Shown here one piece after another: positions 46,456 through 57,135 of a stretch of DNA of 64,000 nt (within the stretch, counting starts at the first letter, position 1; every line of letters begins with the position of its first letter). The DNA is from JAHEJN01 sp963787285. GTDB lineage: Bacteria; Actinomycetota; Acidimicrobiia; Acidimicrobiales; JAHEJN01. Under the pieces are notes generated by a model. It was not told the DNA's origin, ran no database searches, and saw only the letters and a list, made by a program, of their open reading frames with translations. The translations under genes and the position numbers were made by a program. The stretch is from the NCBI GenBank assembly GCA_963787285.1, contig CAWBCM010000003.1:62001-126000 (forward strand), written 5' to 3'.

Positions 46456-49400
46456 TCAGGCGCCTTCTCGGTCGAGCGACACCAGGCGGGCCGCAGTGGC
46501 ACCCACGACCAGCCACCCGAGCAACTGCCCGAGCAGCTGGAGGCGAAGAGCGAAGGGGGTCGCGTAGCGCAGCTTCGCTGTAGCCGAACCCGACGGTGCG
46601 TCGACGGAGAACGCCTGCGCCCACCCGAGAGCCTTCGTCTCGAGCGCGCGGCGACCGTCGACGGTGACCTCCCAGCCGTCCCCGCCGGCGGCCACGTACA
46701 CCTCGCGGCCGTCGGGCACGACGGCGGTCGAGGAGGTTCTCCCCTCGCCGAAGGTCGGGACCACATCGTCGAACCCGACGAGCACGGCGTCTTGGAAGGA
46801 GCTCGTCCCCGCGGTCGTGGTTCCGACGGGCATGCTGGCCCGCACCGGAATCCATGCAGCGTTGCGGTACACGACGATGCCGAGGTTGAGCGCGATGCGC
46901 TCGAGGTCGAGCTGATCACCGAGCATCGCCGTCAATCCCGACGGGGCCGGGCGGATCAACGAGCCGTGGGGAGCCGGCGCCAGCCGCTCCGGTACCACGA
47001 TGTAGCGCACACCCATGGGTCCGAGCAACGAACCGAGACGACTGGTTGCCTTGCTGAACCCGAGGTCGAGTGCCTCCGCGACCAGCCTTGTCTCGTTGGT
47101 CGAGGACCCGGTCCATCGATCGAGGATGGTGGTCTCGAACGAGTCCGAGAGCGCGTAGCCGACGCCGTCCTCGTATTCCCATCCGGAGGTGGGGACGACG
47201 TCGGGATCGCCGAGCCACAGCACTCTCGACACGCCCGGGCCGTCGTCGGCTGCCGCGTTCGCCAACACATGGGCGAAATCCCGACGCGGGGCTTCGAAGC
47301 GGCCGTCGAAGGTCGAAACGAACACGGGCAACGTGGCCACGAGCAGGGCGACGAACGAGGTGATCGGCACGAGCTGACGCCAGCCGAACCGGTAGCGACG
47401 CAGATCGGTCTCGAAGGCCGCCATGCCCATCGCCGTGGCGACGGCCAGACCGACCGCACCGGGAACCAACAGCACCTCCGAACGCGGCAGCCCGACCGGG
47501 AGCAGGCCCTGCGCCGCCACCATGGCGAAGGCGATCGAGCCGAGATACATCACCCAGCCCCGGACCGCCCACGCGAAACGGGCACCTCTGGCCAGCATCA
47601 GGGGCAGCAGCCCCGCGGCAACGAGCGCCCATCCGAGCAGGTCGCCACCCACCGGGCCGGTCTCGAAGCGGGCCAGATCGGCGAGACGATCGCCGGTCGC
47701 TCCATCGGATCGGATGCCGGCGAGCAGGGCCCACTCGCCGTCGAGCGCATCGAGCGCAAAAGGCAGCTGCAAGGCGACGGCCACGATCGTGCCGGCGAGG
47801 ACGACGGCGAGAAGCCGACCACTGCCGAGGACATGACCCGACAGCAGCGATCCGACGAACACCGCCGCCACCATGAGCGCCAGGACGAAGAGCGCCGACG
47901 GCGCGAACGCGACGAGCAGCCCGAGCACCAGGCCCAGGGTCAGCGTCTCCCGCGCCACCGACGGGACGGGGACGCCATCGCCCCTCCCTCCGTCGAACAG
48001 GCCGAATGGAGACTGCTGGGCGGCCCGGCCGATGGCCACCAGGAGCCATGGCGCACCGGCGAAGAACAGTAGGGCCGAGAGCGACCCATTGGCGATGGCG
48101 TTGTAGACGAGCGGGTTGGCCAGGTAGGCGACCAGGCCGACGATGCGGGCGCGCGGCGAGCCGAAAGGAGTGAGCGCCTTCCACATCCCGCGCCCACCCA
48201 GCAGTGGCAGACCGAGCACGACGACGGTCCTGAGCAGAGCCATCTTGCCGAGAAACACGAACCCAGTTAGTGCGACGAAGAGCGTGCCGATCGCCGACGG
48301 TGCCTCCCGGCCCAGACCCTCGTCGCGCCACCCGCTCCACCATTCGCCGAGCGCGTCGCGTGCACCACCACCGAAGGAGGTCATCTCGCCGTAGATCGGT
48401 ATGCCCCGGGTGGCGAGATGTCGGACACCGAAGAGGTAGAGCAGAATGACCAGCGCCCACGTGACGGCGCTCGCACGGGCCGAGCCCGAGCGCACCGCTT
48501 CGATCATCTGGCGGCCGCGGGTGTGGTTCTGGTCGGTTTCCCGACGTGAACGGAAGTAGGTGGCAATGGGGGCGAACCCGGCCGCCTGGATCCGCCGCAC
48601 CTCGCTGTCGCTGACGGCACGCACCGAGGCGAGCGACTTGCGGCGGCGGAACAGAGACGGCAGATGACGCAGATTCCACGACCACGCCCCCAGCACCGAA
48701 CGGGCCCGCTGCACCCGAGCCGTCACGAGGGCGAAGACGAACTCGACGATCGTGACGAGAATGGCCTGGGGCACGACGCGCGCAAGGTGCACACGGCTGT
48801 AGTTGGCCAGCATCGCGCGAACCTGGTGGCGGCGGCGCAGCCGCAGTGGATCATCGCCGGGTCGGCGCGATTCGAGATCGGCTCGGTGCCGCACCACGGC
48901 GGCCGGCGCAACGAGCACGCGGGCACCGGCCACGTGGGCTCGCCAGCACAGGTCGAGGTCTTCGCCCCGGAACGAGATGGCCTCGTCGAAGCCGTCGAGG
49001 GCATCGAAGAGATCCGATCGGACGAGCATGCACGCCGACGACGTCATGAAGACGTCGCGAACGCCATCATGCTGCTCTTGGTCGAGCTCGTCGGGCTCGA
49101 CGGAGTCGACGGGCGCGCCGGTCTTGTCGGCACCGAGGCCCACCTGGCGCACGATCGAGGGATTCTCCCAGTCGACGAACTTCGGACCCACGATTCCGGC
49201 GTTCGACCGAATGGCCTCCTCGACGAGCCGTCGGACGGCGTCGGGCGCCAACGAGACGTCGTCGTGGCAGAGGAGCAGGAACGGACTGACCGACTCACCC
49301 TTCAACTCGTTGACCGACGAGCCGAAGCCCGCCCGTCCGTCGACGCCACGGACCTCGGCATCGAGCAGTACCGCGCGCACGCGTTCATCGATTGCAGCCG

Positions 49401-49590
49401 ACGAGTCGTTCGTGTCGAGCACCAGAACGCGCAGCCGCGGGTAGTCCTGGCCCCGCAGCGACACCAGGCACTCTTCGAACCAATCGCCCGGTCGATGGGT
49501 GACGACGACAGCGGTGACGCCTGGCGCCTGCGGCCGACCCGCGGGGCCACGGTCGGCCGAGTCGGCGGAAGGCGAAGCGGGGATGTGCAC
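46456..49590 (-). CDS. GT2 glycosyltransferase fused to a multi-pass membrane domain
   Basis: A 1044-residue protein. Residues about 25-280 are a family 2 glycosyltransferase (VTAVVVTHRPGDWFEECLVS, LLLCHDDVSL as the DxD-like acid cluster, ISFRGEDLDLCWRAHVAGAR). The remainder holds about a dozen membrane helices. GTG 49590 (VHIPASPSAD) is preferred over a TTG at 49662, which lies in the promoter of the divergent gene. It forms a stop-to-start pair with the DUF5719 gene. In mycobacteria a similar gene belongs to the cell-wall region near manB and wbbL. The sugar and acceptor are unknown. Confidence 0.86.
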   Translation of the reverse strand: MHIPASPSADSADRGPAGRPQAPGVTAVVVTHRPGDWFEECLVSLRGQDYPRLRVLVLDTNDSSAAIDERVRAVLLDAEVRGVDGRAGFGSSVNELKGESVSPFLLLCHDDVSLAPDAVRRLVEEAIRSNAGIVGPKFVDWENPSIVRQVGLGADKTGAPVDSVEPDELDQEQHDGVRDVFMTSSACMLVRSDLFDALDGFDEAISFRGEDLDLCWRAHVAGARVLVAPAAVVRHRADLESRRPGDDPLRLRRRHQVRAMLANYSRVHLARVVPQAILVTIVEFVFALVTARVQRARSVLGAWSWNLRHLPSLFRRRKSLASVRAVSDSEVRRIQAAGFAPIATYFRSRRETDQNHTRGRQMIEAVRSGSARASAVTWALVILLYLFGVRHLATRGIPIYGEMTSFGGGARDALGEWWSGWRDEGLGREAPSAIGTLFVALTGFVFLGKMALLRTVVVLGLPLLGGRGMWKALTPFGSPRARIVGLVAYLANPLVYNAIANGSLSALLFFAGAPWLLVAIGRAAQQSPFGLFDGGRGDGVPVPSVARETLTLGLVLGLLVAFAPSALFVLALMVAAVFVGSLLSGHVLGSGRLLAVVLAGTIVAVALQLPFALDALDGEWALLAGIRSDGATGDRLADLARFETGPVGGDLLGWALVAAGLLPLMLARGARFAWAVRGWVMYLGSIAFAMVAAQGLLPVGLPRSEVLLVPGAVGLAVATAMGMAAFETDLRRYRFGWRQLVPITSFVALLVATLPVFVSTFDGRFEAPRRDFAHVLANAAADDGPGVSRVLWLGDPDVVPTSGWEYEDGVGYALSDSFETTILDRWTGSSTNETRLVAEALDLGFSKATSRLGSLLGPMGVRYIVVPERLAPAPHGSLIRPAPSGLTAMLGDQLDLERIALNLGIVVYRNAAWIPVRASMPVGTTTAGTSSFQDAVLVGFDDVVPTFGEGRTSSTAVVPDGREVYVAAGGDGWEVTVDGRRALETKALGWAQAFSVDAPSGSATAKLRYATPFALRLQLLGQLLGWLVVGATAARLVSLDREGA

Positions 49591-49654
49591 TGCTGGCGCA
49601 GGGTAGTGGTCGCCTCGCGGCCTGCGCGGTACCCCGGACTCGTGCTCCAGAAGT

Positions 49655-49692
49655 GCTTGCAACTGTTAAACACGAGTGGTAGTATTGCAAGC
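49655..49692 (+). promoter_or_regulatory. promoter with an 8-bp inverted repeat
   Basis: A near-consensus sigma-70-type promoter: TTGCAA (49657-49662), a 17-bp spacer, and TAGTAT (49680-49685), ending 34 bp upstream of the ATG at 49720. An 8-bp perfect inverted repeat GCTTGCAA/TTGCAAGC (49655-49662 and 49685-49692) overlaps both elements, an arrangement suited to a repressor. Confidence 0.75.
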
Positions 49693-49719
49693 AACACCCC
49701 GCACAGGAGATCCCCCACC

Positions 49720-50172
49720 ATGGCATCATTCGCTCTTCCCAAGCTCCCCAAGAACGTCGAGTTCCCCGTCAGCGCCGACGACGTCACCGCCGCCGCCAAG
49801 GACGGCGTGTACATCGCCGTCGGCAGTGGCGTGCTCACCGCCCAACGCGTCCAGGTCGCCCGTCGCGACCTGCAGACCCGGCTCGGCGACATCGATGTCG
49901 AGTTCGCTCCGTCCGACTGGGCCCATTCGGCCGTCACCGCCGGTCGCAACAGCTTCGGCACCGTGCGCACACAGTTCGGTCGCCTCGGCGACGTTCCCGC
50001 CGTGCACGCGATCGACGAGCAGGTCCAATCCGTCGAAGACCGCGTCGACACCGTTCTCGACGCCGTCGAGTCGAAGCTGCCGACTCCCGCCCAGTTCATG
50101 CTGAACACCGTGCGCGAGGTCGCCAAGGACTCGACGGCTCAGGCTCGCACTGCCCTCGGCCTCGACGCCTGA
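49720..50172 (+). CDS. conserved hypothetical coiled-coil-like protein
   Basis: A 150-residue soluble protein (MASFALPKLPKNVEFPVSAD) with long amphipathic helices, for example VQVARRDLQTRLGDID and AIDEQVQSVEDRVDTVLDAV, and many Ala, Val, Gln and Glu residues. There is no cysteine, signal or membrane segment. It recalls phasin or heparin-binding hemagglutinin-like helical proteins, but I do not assign it. A strong promoter, an AGGAGA ribosome binding site and a perfect terminator enclose it, so it is a monocistronic, probably abundant product. Confidence 0.8.
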   Translation: MASFALPKLPKNVEFPVSADDVTAAAKDGVYIAVGSGVLTAQRVQVARRDLQTRLGDIDVEFAPSDWAHSAVTAGRNSFGTVRTQFGRLGDVPAVHAIDEQVQSVEDRVDTVLDAVESKLPTPAQFMLNTVREVAKDSTAQARTALGLDA

Positions 50173-50210
50173 TCTCACCGGGGGACACTCCCCCCTCGTA
50201 CCCCGGTTGA

Positions 50211-50247
50211 CGATGCCGGCCTCTCTGAGGCCGGCATCGGTTGTTTT
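50211..50247 (+). terminator. intrinsic terminator
   Basis: A perfect 13-bp stem (CGATGCCGGCCTC/GAGGCCGGCATCG) with the 3-nt loop TCT is followed by GTTGTTTT. It lies 38 bp downstream of the hypothetical gene stop and upstream of the glycosyltransferase gene, a textbook rho-independent terminator. Confidence 0.93.
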
Positions 50248-50282
50248 CCGATGACCCGCGGCGGGGCTGGCACACTGGCGCG

Positions 50283-51386
50283 GTGCGAATCGCCATCGAT
50301 GCCACCCCGTTGCTCGAAGCTCCGACCGGCATCGGTCGCGTCACACGATCGACCATCGAGGCGCTCGTCACCCACACCGATCTCGACATTGCGTGCTACT
50401 CGGTCACCTGGCGTGGCCGAGGCCGACTTCCCGGCGTCTGCCCGTCGGGGGCGACGGCCCGCACCCGACCTTTTCCGGCCCGCCTGGCGCATCGCCTGTG
50501 GCGGCATGTGGGAGTTCCCCGGGCGGAATGGCTGGCGGGCCCGGCCGATGTCGTTCACGGGATGAACTACGTGGTCCCACCCACTCGACGGGCGAAAGCG
50601 GTGGTGAGCGTCCATGATCTCACCTTCCTGCACCACCCCGAGTGGTGTAACGAGGTGGTTCTGCGGTTCCCACGACTCGTCCAACGAGCGATCGAGCGCG
50701 GTGCAATCGTGCACACCGGCGCCGAGGCCATGGCGATCGAGATCCGTGACGCCTTCGACGTCGACGCCGACCGGGTGGTGGCGATCCATCACGGCCTCGA
50801 CCGCGACCTGGGTGGGGCGACCGAGGCCGGCGAGACGGCAACCATCGAAGGGCCCTACGTGTTGGCGTTGGGCACCATCGAGCCCCGCAAGGATCATCCG
50901 ACCCTGGTCCGGGCGTTCGATCAGCTTGCGGCCGATCAGCCCGACGTGCGCCTGGTGGTGGCCGGTGGCGACGGCAGGGGCACCGACGAGTACCAGCGGG
51001 TGCTCGACACGATACGAGCCCGTGATCGCATCATCAGCCTGGGCTACGTCGACGAGTCGACCCGGCGCAATCTCCTCCGCCACGCCACCGTGCTGGCCTA
51101 TCCGTCGGTGTACGAGGGCTTCGGACTGCCACCGCTGGAGGCGATGCAGGTCGGCGTCCCCGTGGTCACCACCGACGCCGGAGCACTCCCCGAGGTGGTC
51201 GGCGACGCCGCCGAGATCGCCAGAGTGGGGGACGCCGCGGCCTTGGCGAAAGCCTTGCGCAACGCGCTCGATCCGGTCCGTCGCGACGAGCTGATCCGCG
51301 CAGGATTCGCAAACATCCAACGCTTCGACTGGGCCGAGACCGCCCGCCAACTGACCGATCTCTATCGGGCCGCAGCCGCCGGCTGA
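50283..51386 (+). CDS. GT4-family glycosyltransferase
   Basis: A 367-residue GT-B glycosyltransferase. GTG 50283 gives VRIAIDATPLLEAPTGIGRV. The donor-binding half has YVLALGTIEPRKDHPTLVRA, LGYVDESTRRNLL and the E-x7-E motif region SVYEGFGLPPLEAMQVGVPV. It begins a run of surface-sugar genes (rmd, gmd) on the same strand, with 69 bp to rmd. The donor is likely a nucleotide-activated 6-deoxyhexose or mannose, but this is inference. Confidence 0.9.
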   Translation: MRIAIDATPLLEAPTGIGRVTRSTIEALVTHTDLDIACYSVTWRGRGRLPGVCPSGATARTRPFPARLAHRLWRHVGVPRAEWLAGPADVVHGMNYVVPPTRRAKAVVSVHDLTFLHHPEWCNEVVLRFPRLVQRAIERGAIVHTGAEAMAIEIRDAFDVDADRVVAIHHGLDRDLGGATEAGETATIEGPYVLALGTIEPRKDHPTLVRAFDQLAADQPDVRLVVAGGDGRGTDEYQRVLDTIRARDRIISLGYVDESTRRNLLRHATVLAYPSVYEGFGLPPLEAMQVGVPVVTTDAGALPEVVGDAAEIARVGDAAALAKALRNALDPVRRDELIRAGFANIQRFDWAETARQLTDLYRAAAAG

Positions 51387-51455
51387 CTCCGGGACCGCAA
51401 GGCGCCGCACCGGAGCCGTACACTCGCCCACCATGACCTCCGATCGGTTCCGGCG

Positions 51456-52393
51456 ATGACGCGCGCTCTGGTCACCGGTGCCGGAGGCTTCGTCGGCCGG
51501 TTCCTCTGCGCCCACCTGCGGGCCGAGGGCGATGAGGTGATCGGCACCGATCGCACCGTCGACGACGTCGACATCACCGACTTCGAAGCCGTCTCGGCAC
51601 TGATGGCCCGGGCGGAACCCGACGTGATCTATCACCTGGCCGGGTTCAGCGACGTCGGGGATTCATGGTCACGGCCCGAGGCGGCCATGGTCACCAACGT
51701 GATCGGCACGCAGGCGGTCCTGCGGGCCGCCGCGGCACGAGCCGGCGCAACGAAGGTGCTGACCGTCACGAGCGCCGATGTGTACGGCTCCGTCGGCCCC
51801 GATCACCAACCCATCGACGAGACGGCACCACTGCGACCCGAGAGCCCGTATGCCGCCAGCAAGGCTGCCGCGGAGATGGTGGCCATCCAGGCCGGCCTCG
51901 GCCTCGGCCTCCACGTCGTGCGGGCCCGAGCGTTCAACCACGCCGGGCCCGGCCAGCGAACGGGCTTCGTCATCCCGGCTCTGGTCGACCGAGTCCTGGC
52001 CGCAACGGCCGAGGCAACGTCGACGGTGGCGGTCGGAGACCTCAGTCCGACCCGCGACTTCACCGACGTCCGCGATGTCGTTCGCGCCTACCGACTCCTG
52101 ATGCAGCAGGGAACCAGTGGCGAGGCCTACAACGTCTGCTCGGGTTCCGAGATCTCCATCGGCGAGGTTCTCGATCTCGTCATCGCCGCCTGCGGTGCCG
52201 ACATCACGCCGGTCGTCGACCCGCTGCTGCTCCGCCCCGTCGACGTGCCCCGCCGGGTCGGCGACAACACCAAGCTGTGCAAGGCCACGGGCTGGCGTCC
52301 GAGCTTCAGCCTCGCCGAAACCCTCGACGCAGTGGTCGACGAGCGGCGCGGCCACCACCCATCATCCGAGATCCCTTCCCACGGAGAACACTG

Positions 52394-52394
<1 letters not shown>
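51456..52394 (+). CDS. rmd: GDP-6-deoxy-D-mannose reductase
   Basis: A 312-residue extended short-chain dehydrogenase. The NAD(P) site is LVTGAGGFVGRFLCAHL and the catalytic YxxxK is SPYAASKAAAEM. RAFNHAGPGQRTGFVIPAL and SPTRDFTDVRDVVRAYRLLM are characteristic of Rmd, which reduces GDP-4-keto-6-deoxymannose to GDP-D-rhamnose. ATG 51456. Its stop overlaps the gmd start by 1 nt (TGATG), and Gmd makes its substrate. Confidence 0.85.
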
Positions 52395-53371
<977 letters not shown>

Positions 53372-53384
53372 GCGCGGCGGTGCG

Positions 53385-54314
53385 GTGATCTGCGTTCTCG
53401 CCGGAGGAGTGGGCGCGGCCAAGCTGCTCCGCGGGCTCCAGCAGATCGTCGATCCGACTTCGGTCGTCGCCGTCGTCAACGTCGGCGACGACACCGTGTT
53501 GCACGGCCTCCACGTGAGTGCCGACCTCGACACCGTCACCTACACGCTCGCCGGCGAGATCAACCCCGAGACCGGATGGGGACTGCGCGACGAGACGTGG
53601 CAGGCCATGGCGGTGCTGCGAGCGCTACGGCGGACCCGCGTGGTTCAACCTCGGTGATCGTGATCTGGGTACCCACCTCTACCGGACGACCCGTCTCCAC
53701 GAGGGCGCTCCGCTGTCGACGGTCACGGCCGAGATCGCCGCGGCCTGGGGGGTCGGCGTGCACATCGTGCCGGTGACCGACGATCGACTCGAGACGCGGG
53801 TCACGCGTGGTCGACGAAGGCGAGATCGGGTTCCAGGACTACTTCGTGCGCCGCCACCACGATGTCGAAGTGACGTCGGTGCGCTTCGACGGAGCGGCAT
53901 CGTGTCGGCCCGCGCCGGGCGTGCTCGACGCGATCACGGGTTCCGAGCACCTGATCGTGGCCCCCTCGAACCCGATCGTGTCGATCGATCCGGTCCTGGC
54001 CGTTCCCGGCATCCGCGACGCCGTCGAGGCCCGCCGCGACCGCAACGTCGCCGTCTCACCGATCGTGGGTGATGCCGCGCTGAAGGGACCCGCCGACCGC
54101 ATGCTGCGCGAGCTCGGTCATGAAGTCGAGCGCGGTCGGCGTCGCCCGGCTGTACGCATCGCTGGCCTCGCGGCTGGTGATCGACACGGTCGACGCCCAC
54201 CACGCCGACGCGGTGCGCGACGCCGGAATGGAGCCCGTTGTCGCCGACACCATGATGGTCGACGACGGCCGCTCCGCCGAGGTGGCCCGCAACGTGCTGG
54301 CGGCGTTCGCATGA
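53385..54314 (+). CDS. cofD: 2-phospho-L-lactate transferase (F420 synthesis), frameshifted
   Basis: CofD/FbiA joins the phospholactate-type precursor to the deazaflavin Fo to make F420-0 or its dehydro form. GTG 53385 gives VICVLAGGVGAAKLLRGLQQ, then VVNVGDDTVLHGLHVSADLD and INPETGWGLRDETW. After an indel near 53630 the frame reads FNLGDRDLGTHLYRTTRLHE; after another near 53805, VDEGEIGFQDYFVRRHHDVE and IVAPSNPIVSIDPVLAVPGI; after a third near 54118, VARLYASLASRLVIDTVDAH. All blocks are conserved, so the indels are probably sequence errors. The stop overlaps cofE by 4 nt. Confidence 0.87.
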
Positions 54315-55011
54315 GCCGGCTCGAGATCTTCGCGCGTCGAGGGGCTACCCGAGATCGAGGTGGGCGCCGACCTCGCCGGGCTGATCTGTGCCCACGCCGA
54401 TCTGGTCGCCCACGACGTGGTCGTGGTGACCCAGAAGATCGTGTCGAAGGCCGAGAACACGCTGGTCGACGTCGACCCCGTCGAACCCCCTCGCCACAAG
54501 CCGATCGTCGAACGCGAATCGGTACCGCGTGCTCCGCCGCCGCGGCGAGCTCGTCATCAGCGAGACCAAGCACGGCTTCGTGTGCGCCAACGCCGGAATC
54601 GATCTGTCGAACGTGCCCCGCGGCCAGGCCGCGCTTCTCCCCGACGACAGCGATCGTTCCGCTCGGCGCATCCGCGACGGCATACGGGGCAGGGCCGGCA
54701 TCGACGTGGCGGTGATCGTGTCCGACACCTTCGGTCGCCCGTGGCGCCGGGGGGTGACCGACGTGGCCATCGGCTCCGCCGGCATCGCGCCCGTTCTCGA
54801 TCTGCGCGGTTCGACCGACGCGCTCGGCCGGGAGCTCCAGGTCACCGAGGTCGCCATCGTCGACGAGCTGGCGGCCGCCGCCGAATTGGTGTGCGGCAAG
54901 TCGTCGGGCATACCCGTCGCCGTCGTCCGTGGTGTCGACCCGACCTGGCTCACCGGGGGCAGCGTGGCCGCCGACATCGTGCGACGGCCATCCGACGATC
55001 TGTTCCGCTGA
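54311..55011 (+). CDS. cofE: coenzyme F420-0:L-glutamate ligase, frameshifted
   Basis: Adds glutamate to F420-0. ATG 54311 gives MSRLEIFA, and after an indel near 54340 LPEIEVGADLAGLICAHADL and VVVTQKIVSKAENTLVDVD. Further indels near 54480-54530 precede RRGELVISETKHGFVCANAG, DLSNVPRGQAALLPDD, DVAVIVSDTFGRPWRRGVTD and VTEVAIVDELAAAAELVCGK. Only the ligase domain is encoded, so this is CofE-like and lacks the C-terminal nitroreductase-type domain of mycobacterial FbiB. F420 is used by many actinobacterial reductases. Confidence 0.87.
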
Positions 55012-55069
55012 ATACCGCCCCCGCCGGCCGCGTCTGCTCGGCGGGCGTTTCCTCGACGGAAGCCTGCGC

Positions 55070-55828
55070 TCAGCCGGCGTTCTCGTCGGCCGGAGCCTCG
55101 GTGCCGTCGGTCTCTCCGTCGACCACGACCGCATCGGGGTCGGTCTGCAGCGTCGGGTTCAAGAGTGTCGGGTTCACCGTGATCAATCGCGGGATGGTGT
55201 CGGGCGGTGGGATGTCGGCGCCGAGGGGGGCCAGGGCGATCGTGAATGCCTCGCCGTCGTTCAGGAACCGGATCTCGGAGAAGTTCTCGGTGATGACCTC
55301 GGGCTCGGTCGTTTCGGCGTCGACGGCATTGGTCCAGCGCAGGATCTGCAGCGTCACCGGCTCGTCGTCGCAGGTCGTGCCGGCCTCGGTGAAGGTGCGG
55401 CCATCGGCGAGGGTGAGGGTGTCGTCGGTCATCTCGATGCCGACCGTGTCGAAGAAGACCGTCATCTGCGCACCCTTGCCCGTGACCCCGGAGGTGAAGG
55501 GGTGGATGTGGATGAGTCCGTCCTCGTGGCTGTGGATGCCATCGGGGTCATAGCCGTTGCCCTGTGCGTCGCGCAGGGCCGGGAGCGGCTCGAGGAACGA
55601 CGACGTCTCGCAGTCGTAGATCGCGTACGCGTCGTGCCAGTGGTCCTGCAGCGTTGGCGTGGGGGCGCTGTCACGGGTCGAAGCGGCGAAGACGACGAGC
55701 GCCACGCCCAACACGAGTGTGAGGCCCACGGCGGCGGGAAACCCGAAGGCACGGCGATCTCCCGGACGGCGCGACGCGCCGACGTTGGCCGCGCGAGCAA
55801 CCTTCTTTGCTGATGAAGCTCTTCCCAT
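55070..55828 (-). CDS. hypothetical single-pass membrane protein
   Basis: A 252-residue protein. After a basic N-terminus there is one membrane helix (AAVGLTLVLGVALVVFAAS), then an outside domain with HWHDAYAIYDCETSSFLEPL and the His-rich GIHSHEDGLIHIHPFTSG. The tail is acidic and Asn/Pro/Thr-rich. Clustered histidines could bind a metal, but no family was recognised. ATG 55828 (MGRASSAKKV) is used. Similar proteins are frequent in Acidimicrobiia. Confidence 0.75.
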   Translation of the reverse strand: MGRASSAKKVARAANVGASRRPGDRRAFGFPAAVGLTLVLGVALVVFAASTRDSAPTPTLQDHWHDAYAIYDCETSSFLEPLPALRDAQGNGYDPDGIHSHEDGLIHIHPFTSGVTGKGAQMTVFFDTVGIEMTDDTLTLADGRTFTEAGTTCDDEPVTLQILRWTNAVDAETTEPEVITENFSEIRFLNDGEAFTIALAPLGADIPPPDTIPRLITVNPTLLNPTLQTDPDAVVVDGETDGTEAPADENAG

Positions 55829-55881
55829 AGGGCCCACACGGTACTGGCACCGGAGCGGTTTTCCGTGCGCACGGTGGCGGG

Positions 55882-57135
55882 TCAGCGCGATCGACTGCGA
55901 ACCCGTGAGAACAAGGCCAGATAGCGTTCCGCCACCGCCCGCGGGGTGACCCAGTGCTCGACGAAACTGCGCCCACGCGCACCCATGCCCGGGAGCCCGG
56001 GACGGTCGGCCAGCATGGCATCGAGGGCGTCGTGGAAGGCCGAGGGATCAGCCGAGTCGACCGCCACGCCGCCGCCGCTGTCGCCCAGCACCCGCCCGAC
56101 CTCGGTGCCGGGGTCGACCGATGCCAGAACCGGCCGTGCGGCCGCGAGGATCGAGTACAGCTTCGACGGGACGCTGGCCGACGCCAGACCGGGCCGGAGC
56201 AGCACCAGGTGCAGGTCGGCGCTGGCCAACACCTCGGGCAGGCGATCCTGCGGCTGGAAGTCGACGAACCGCAGATTGGTGAGCTCTCCCGCCTGCTCCT
56301 CGAGGGCGGGGCGGGCCCCGCCGTTGCCGTTGATCACGAACACCACCGTGCCGTCGTGACGATGACGCCGGGCCGCCTCGACCACGAGGTCGAGCGGTTG
56401 TGACCATCCGACGTTGCCGGCGTACATCACCACGGTGCGATCGCCGAGGCCGTGCTCGCGGCGATACGCCGTGTCGCGGCGACGGGGTGTGATCGTGGCG
56501 ATATCGGCGAAGTTCGGTATGACCTCCACCGTGGGTCGGTCGCGGTGGGCCCCGCGGTCGCCCGCGTCGAGCTTGGCCCGCACGTTCGTCGCGAGATCCT
56601 CCGACAGGACCGTCACGGCATCGCTCCGCCGGTAGGTGGCCGATTCGATCGCACCGAGGGCGCGGATGACGCGCGTGTTGGTGATGGCGCCCGACGCCAC
56701 CGCGGCATCGGGGAAGACGTCCTGGACGTTGAAAACCAGGGGCGCTCCCCATCGGCGAGCCGCCAGCAGACCGGCGGCGCCGAGGGTCAGCGGCGGGGAC
56801 ATCGCGAACACCACGTCGGGCCGACCGCCCCGCACGACCGCCCATGCCGCAGCCTCGACGGTGAAGGCGGCGAAGCCGAGCGCCCGGGCCGCCAGATTCT
56901 GCTTGCTCGCCGGAAAGGGATGCAGCCGGGTCACGGTGAGTGCGCCCTGGATCTCGCGCCGCACGAGCGCACCCCGCCACTCGTCCTCGACCCGGTGTTC
57001 TCGATACCACGGCAGAGTCGTGACGACGTCGACATCGACGCCGAGCGCGAGGAGCTCGTCGGTGAGGCGCGACATCACGGTGCCCGTCGGCGCCGTGTCG
57101 GGGCGGAAATGCGGACAGATGGCGAGCACCCTCAC
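55882..57135 (-). CDS. GT4-family glycosyltransferase
   Basis: A 417-residue GT-B glycosyltransferase of the WcaI/colanic-acid type. GTG 57135 gives VRVLAICPHFRPDTAPTGTV, then FVVWMV-like blocks: AMSPPLTLGAAGLLAARRWG, LVFNVQDVFPDAAVASGAIT, VMYAGNVGWSQPLDLVVEAA and ASASVPSKLYSILAAARPVL. The start overlaps the stop of the upstream glycosyltransferase (GTGA). It is likely to use a UDP- or GDP-sugar donor on a lipid-linked acceptor; specificity is unknown. Confidence 0.88.
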   Translation of the reverse strand: MRVLAICPHFRPDTAPTGTVMSRLTDELLALGVDVDVVTTLPWYREHRVEDEWRGALVRREIQGALTVTRLHPFPASKQNLAARALGFAAFTVEAAAWAVVRGGRPDVVFAMSPPLTLGAAGLLAARRWGAPLVFNVQDVFPDAAVASGAITNTRVIRALGAIESATYRRSDAVTVLSEDLATNVRAKLDAGDRGAHRDRPTVEVIPNFADIATITPRRRDTAYRREHGLGDRTVVMYAGNVGWSQPLDLVVEAARRHRHDGTVVFVINGNGGARPALEEQAGELTNLRFVDFQPQDRLPEVLASADLHLVLLRPGLASASVPSKLYSILAAARPVLASVDPGTEVGRVLGDSGGGVAVDSADPSAFHDALDAMLADRPGLPGMGARGRSFVEHWVTPRAVAERYLALFSRVRSRSR

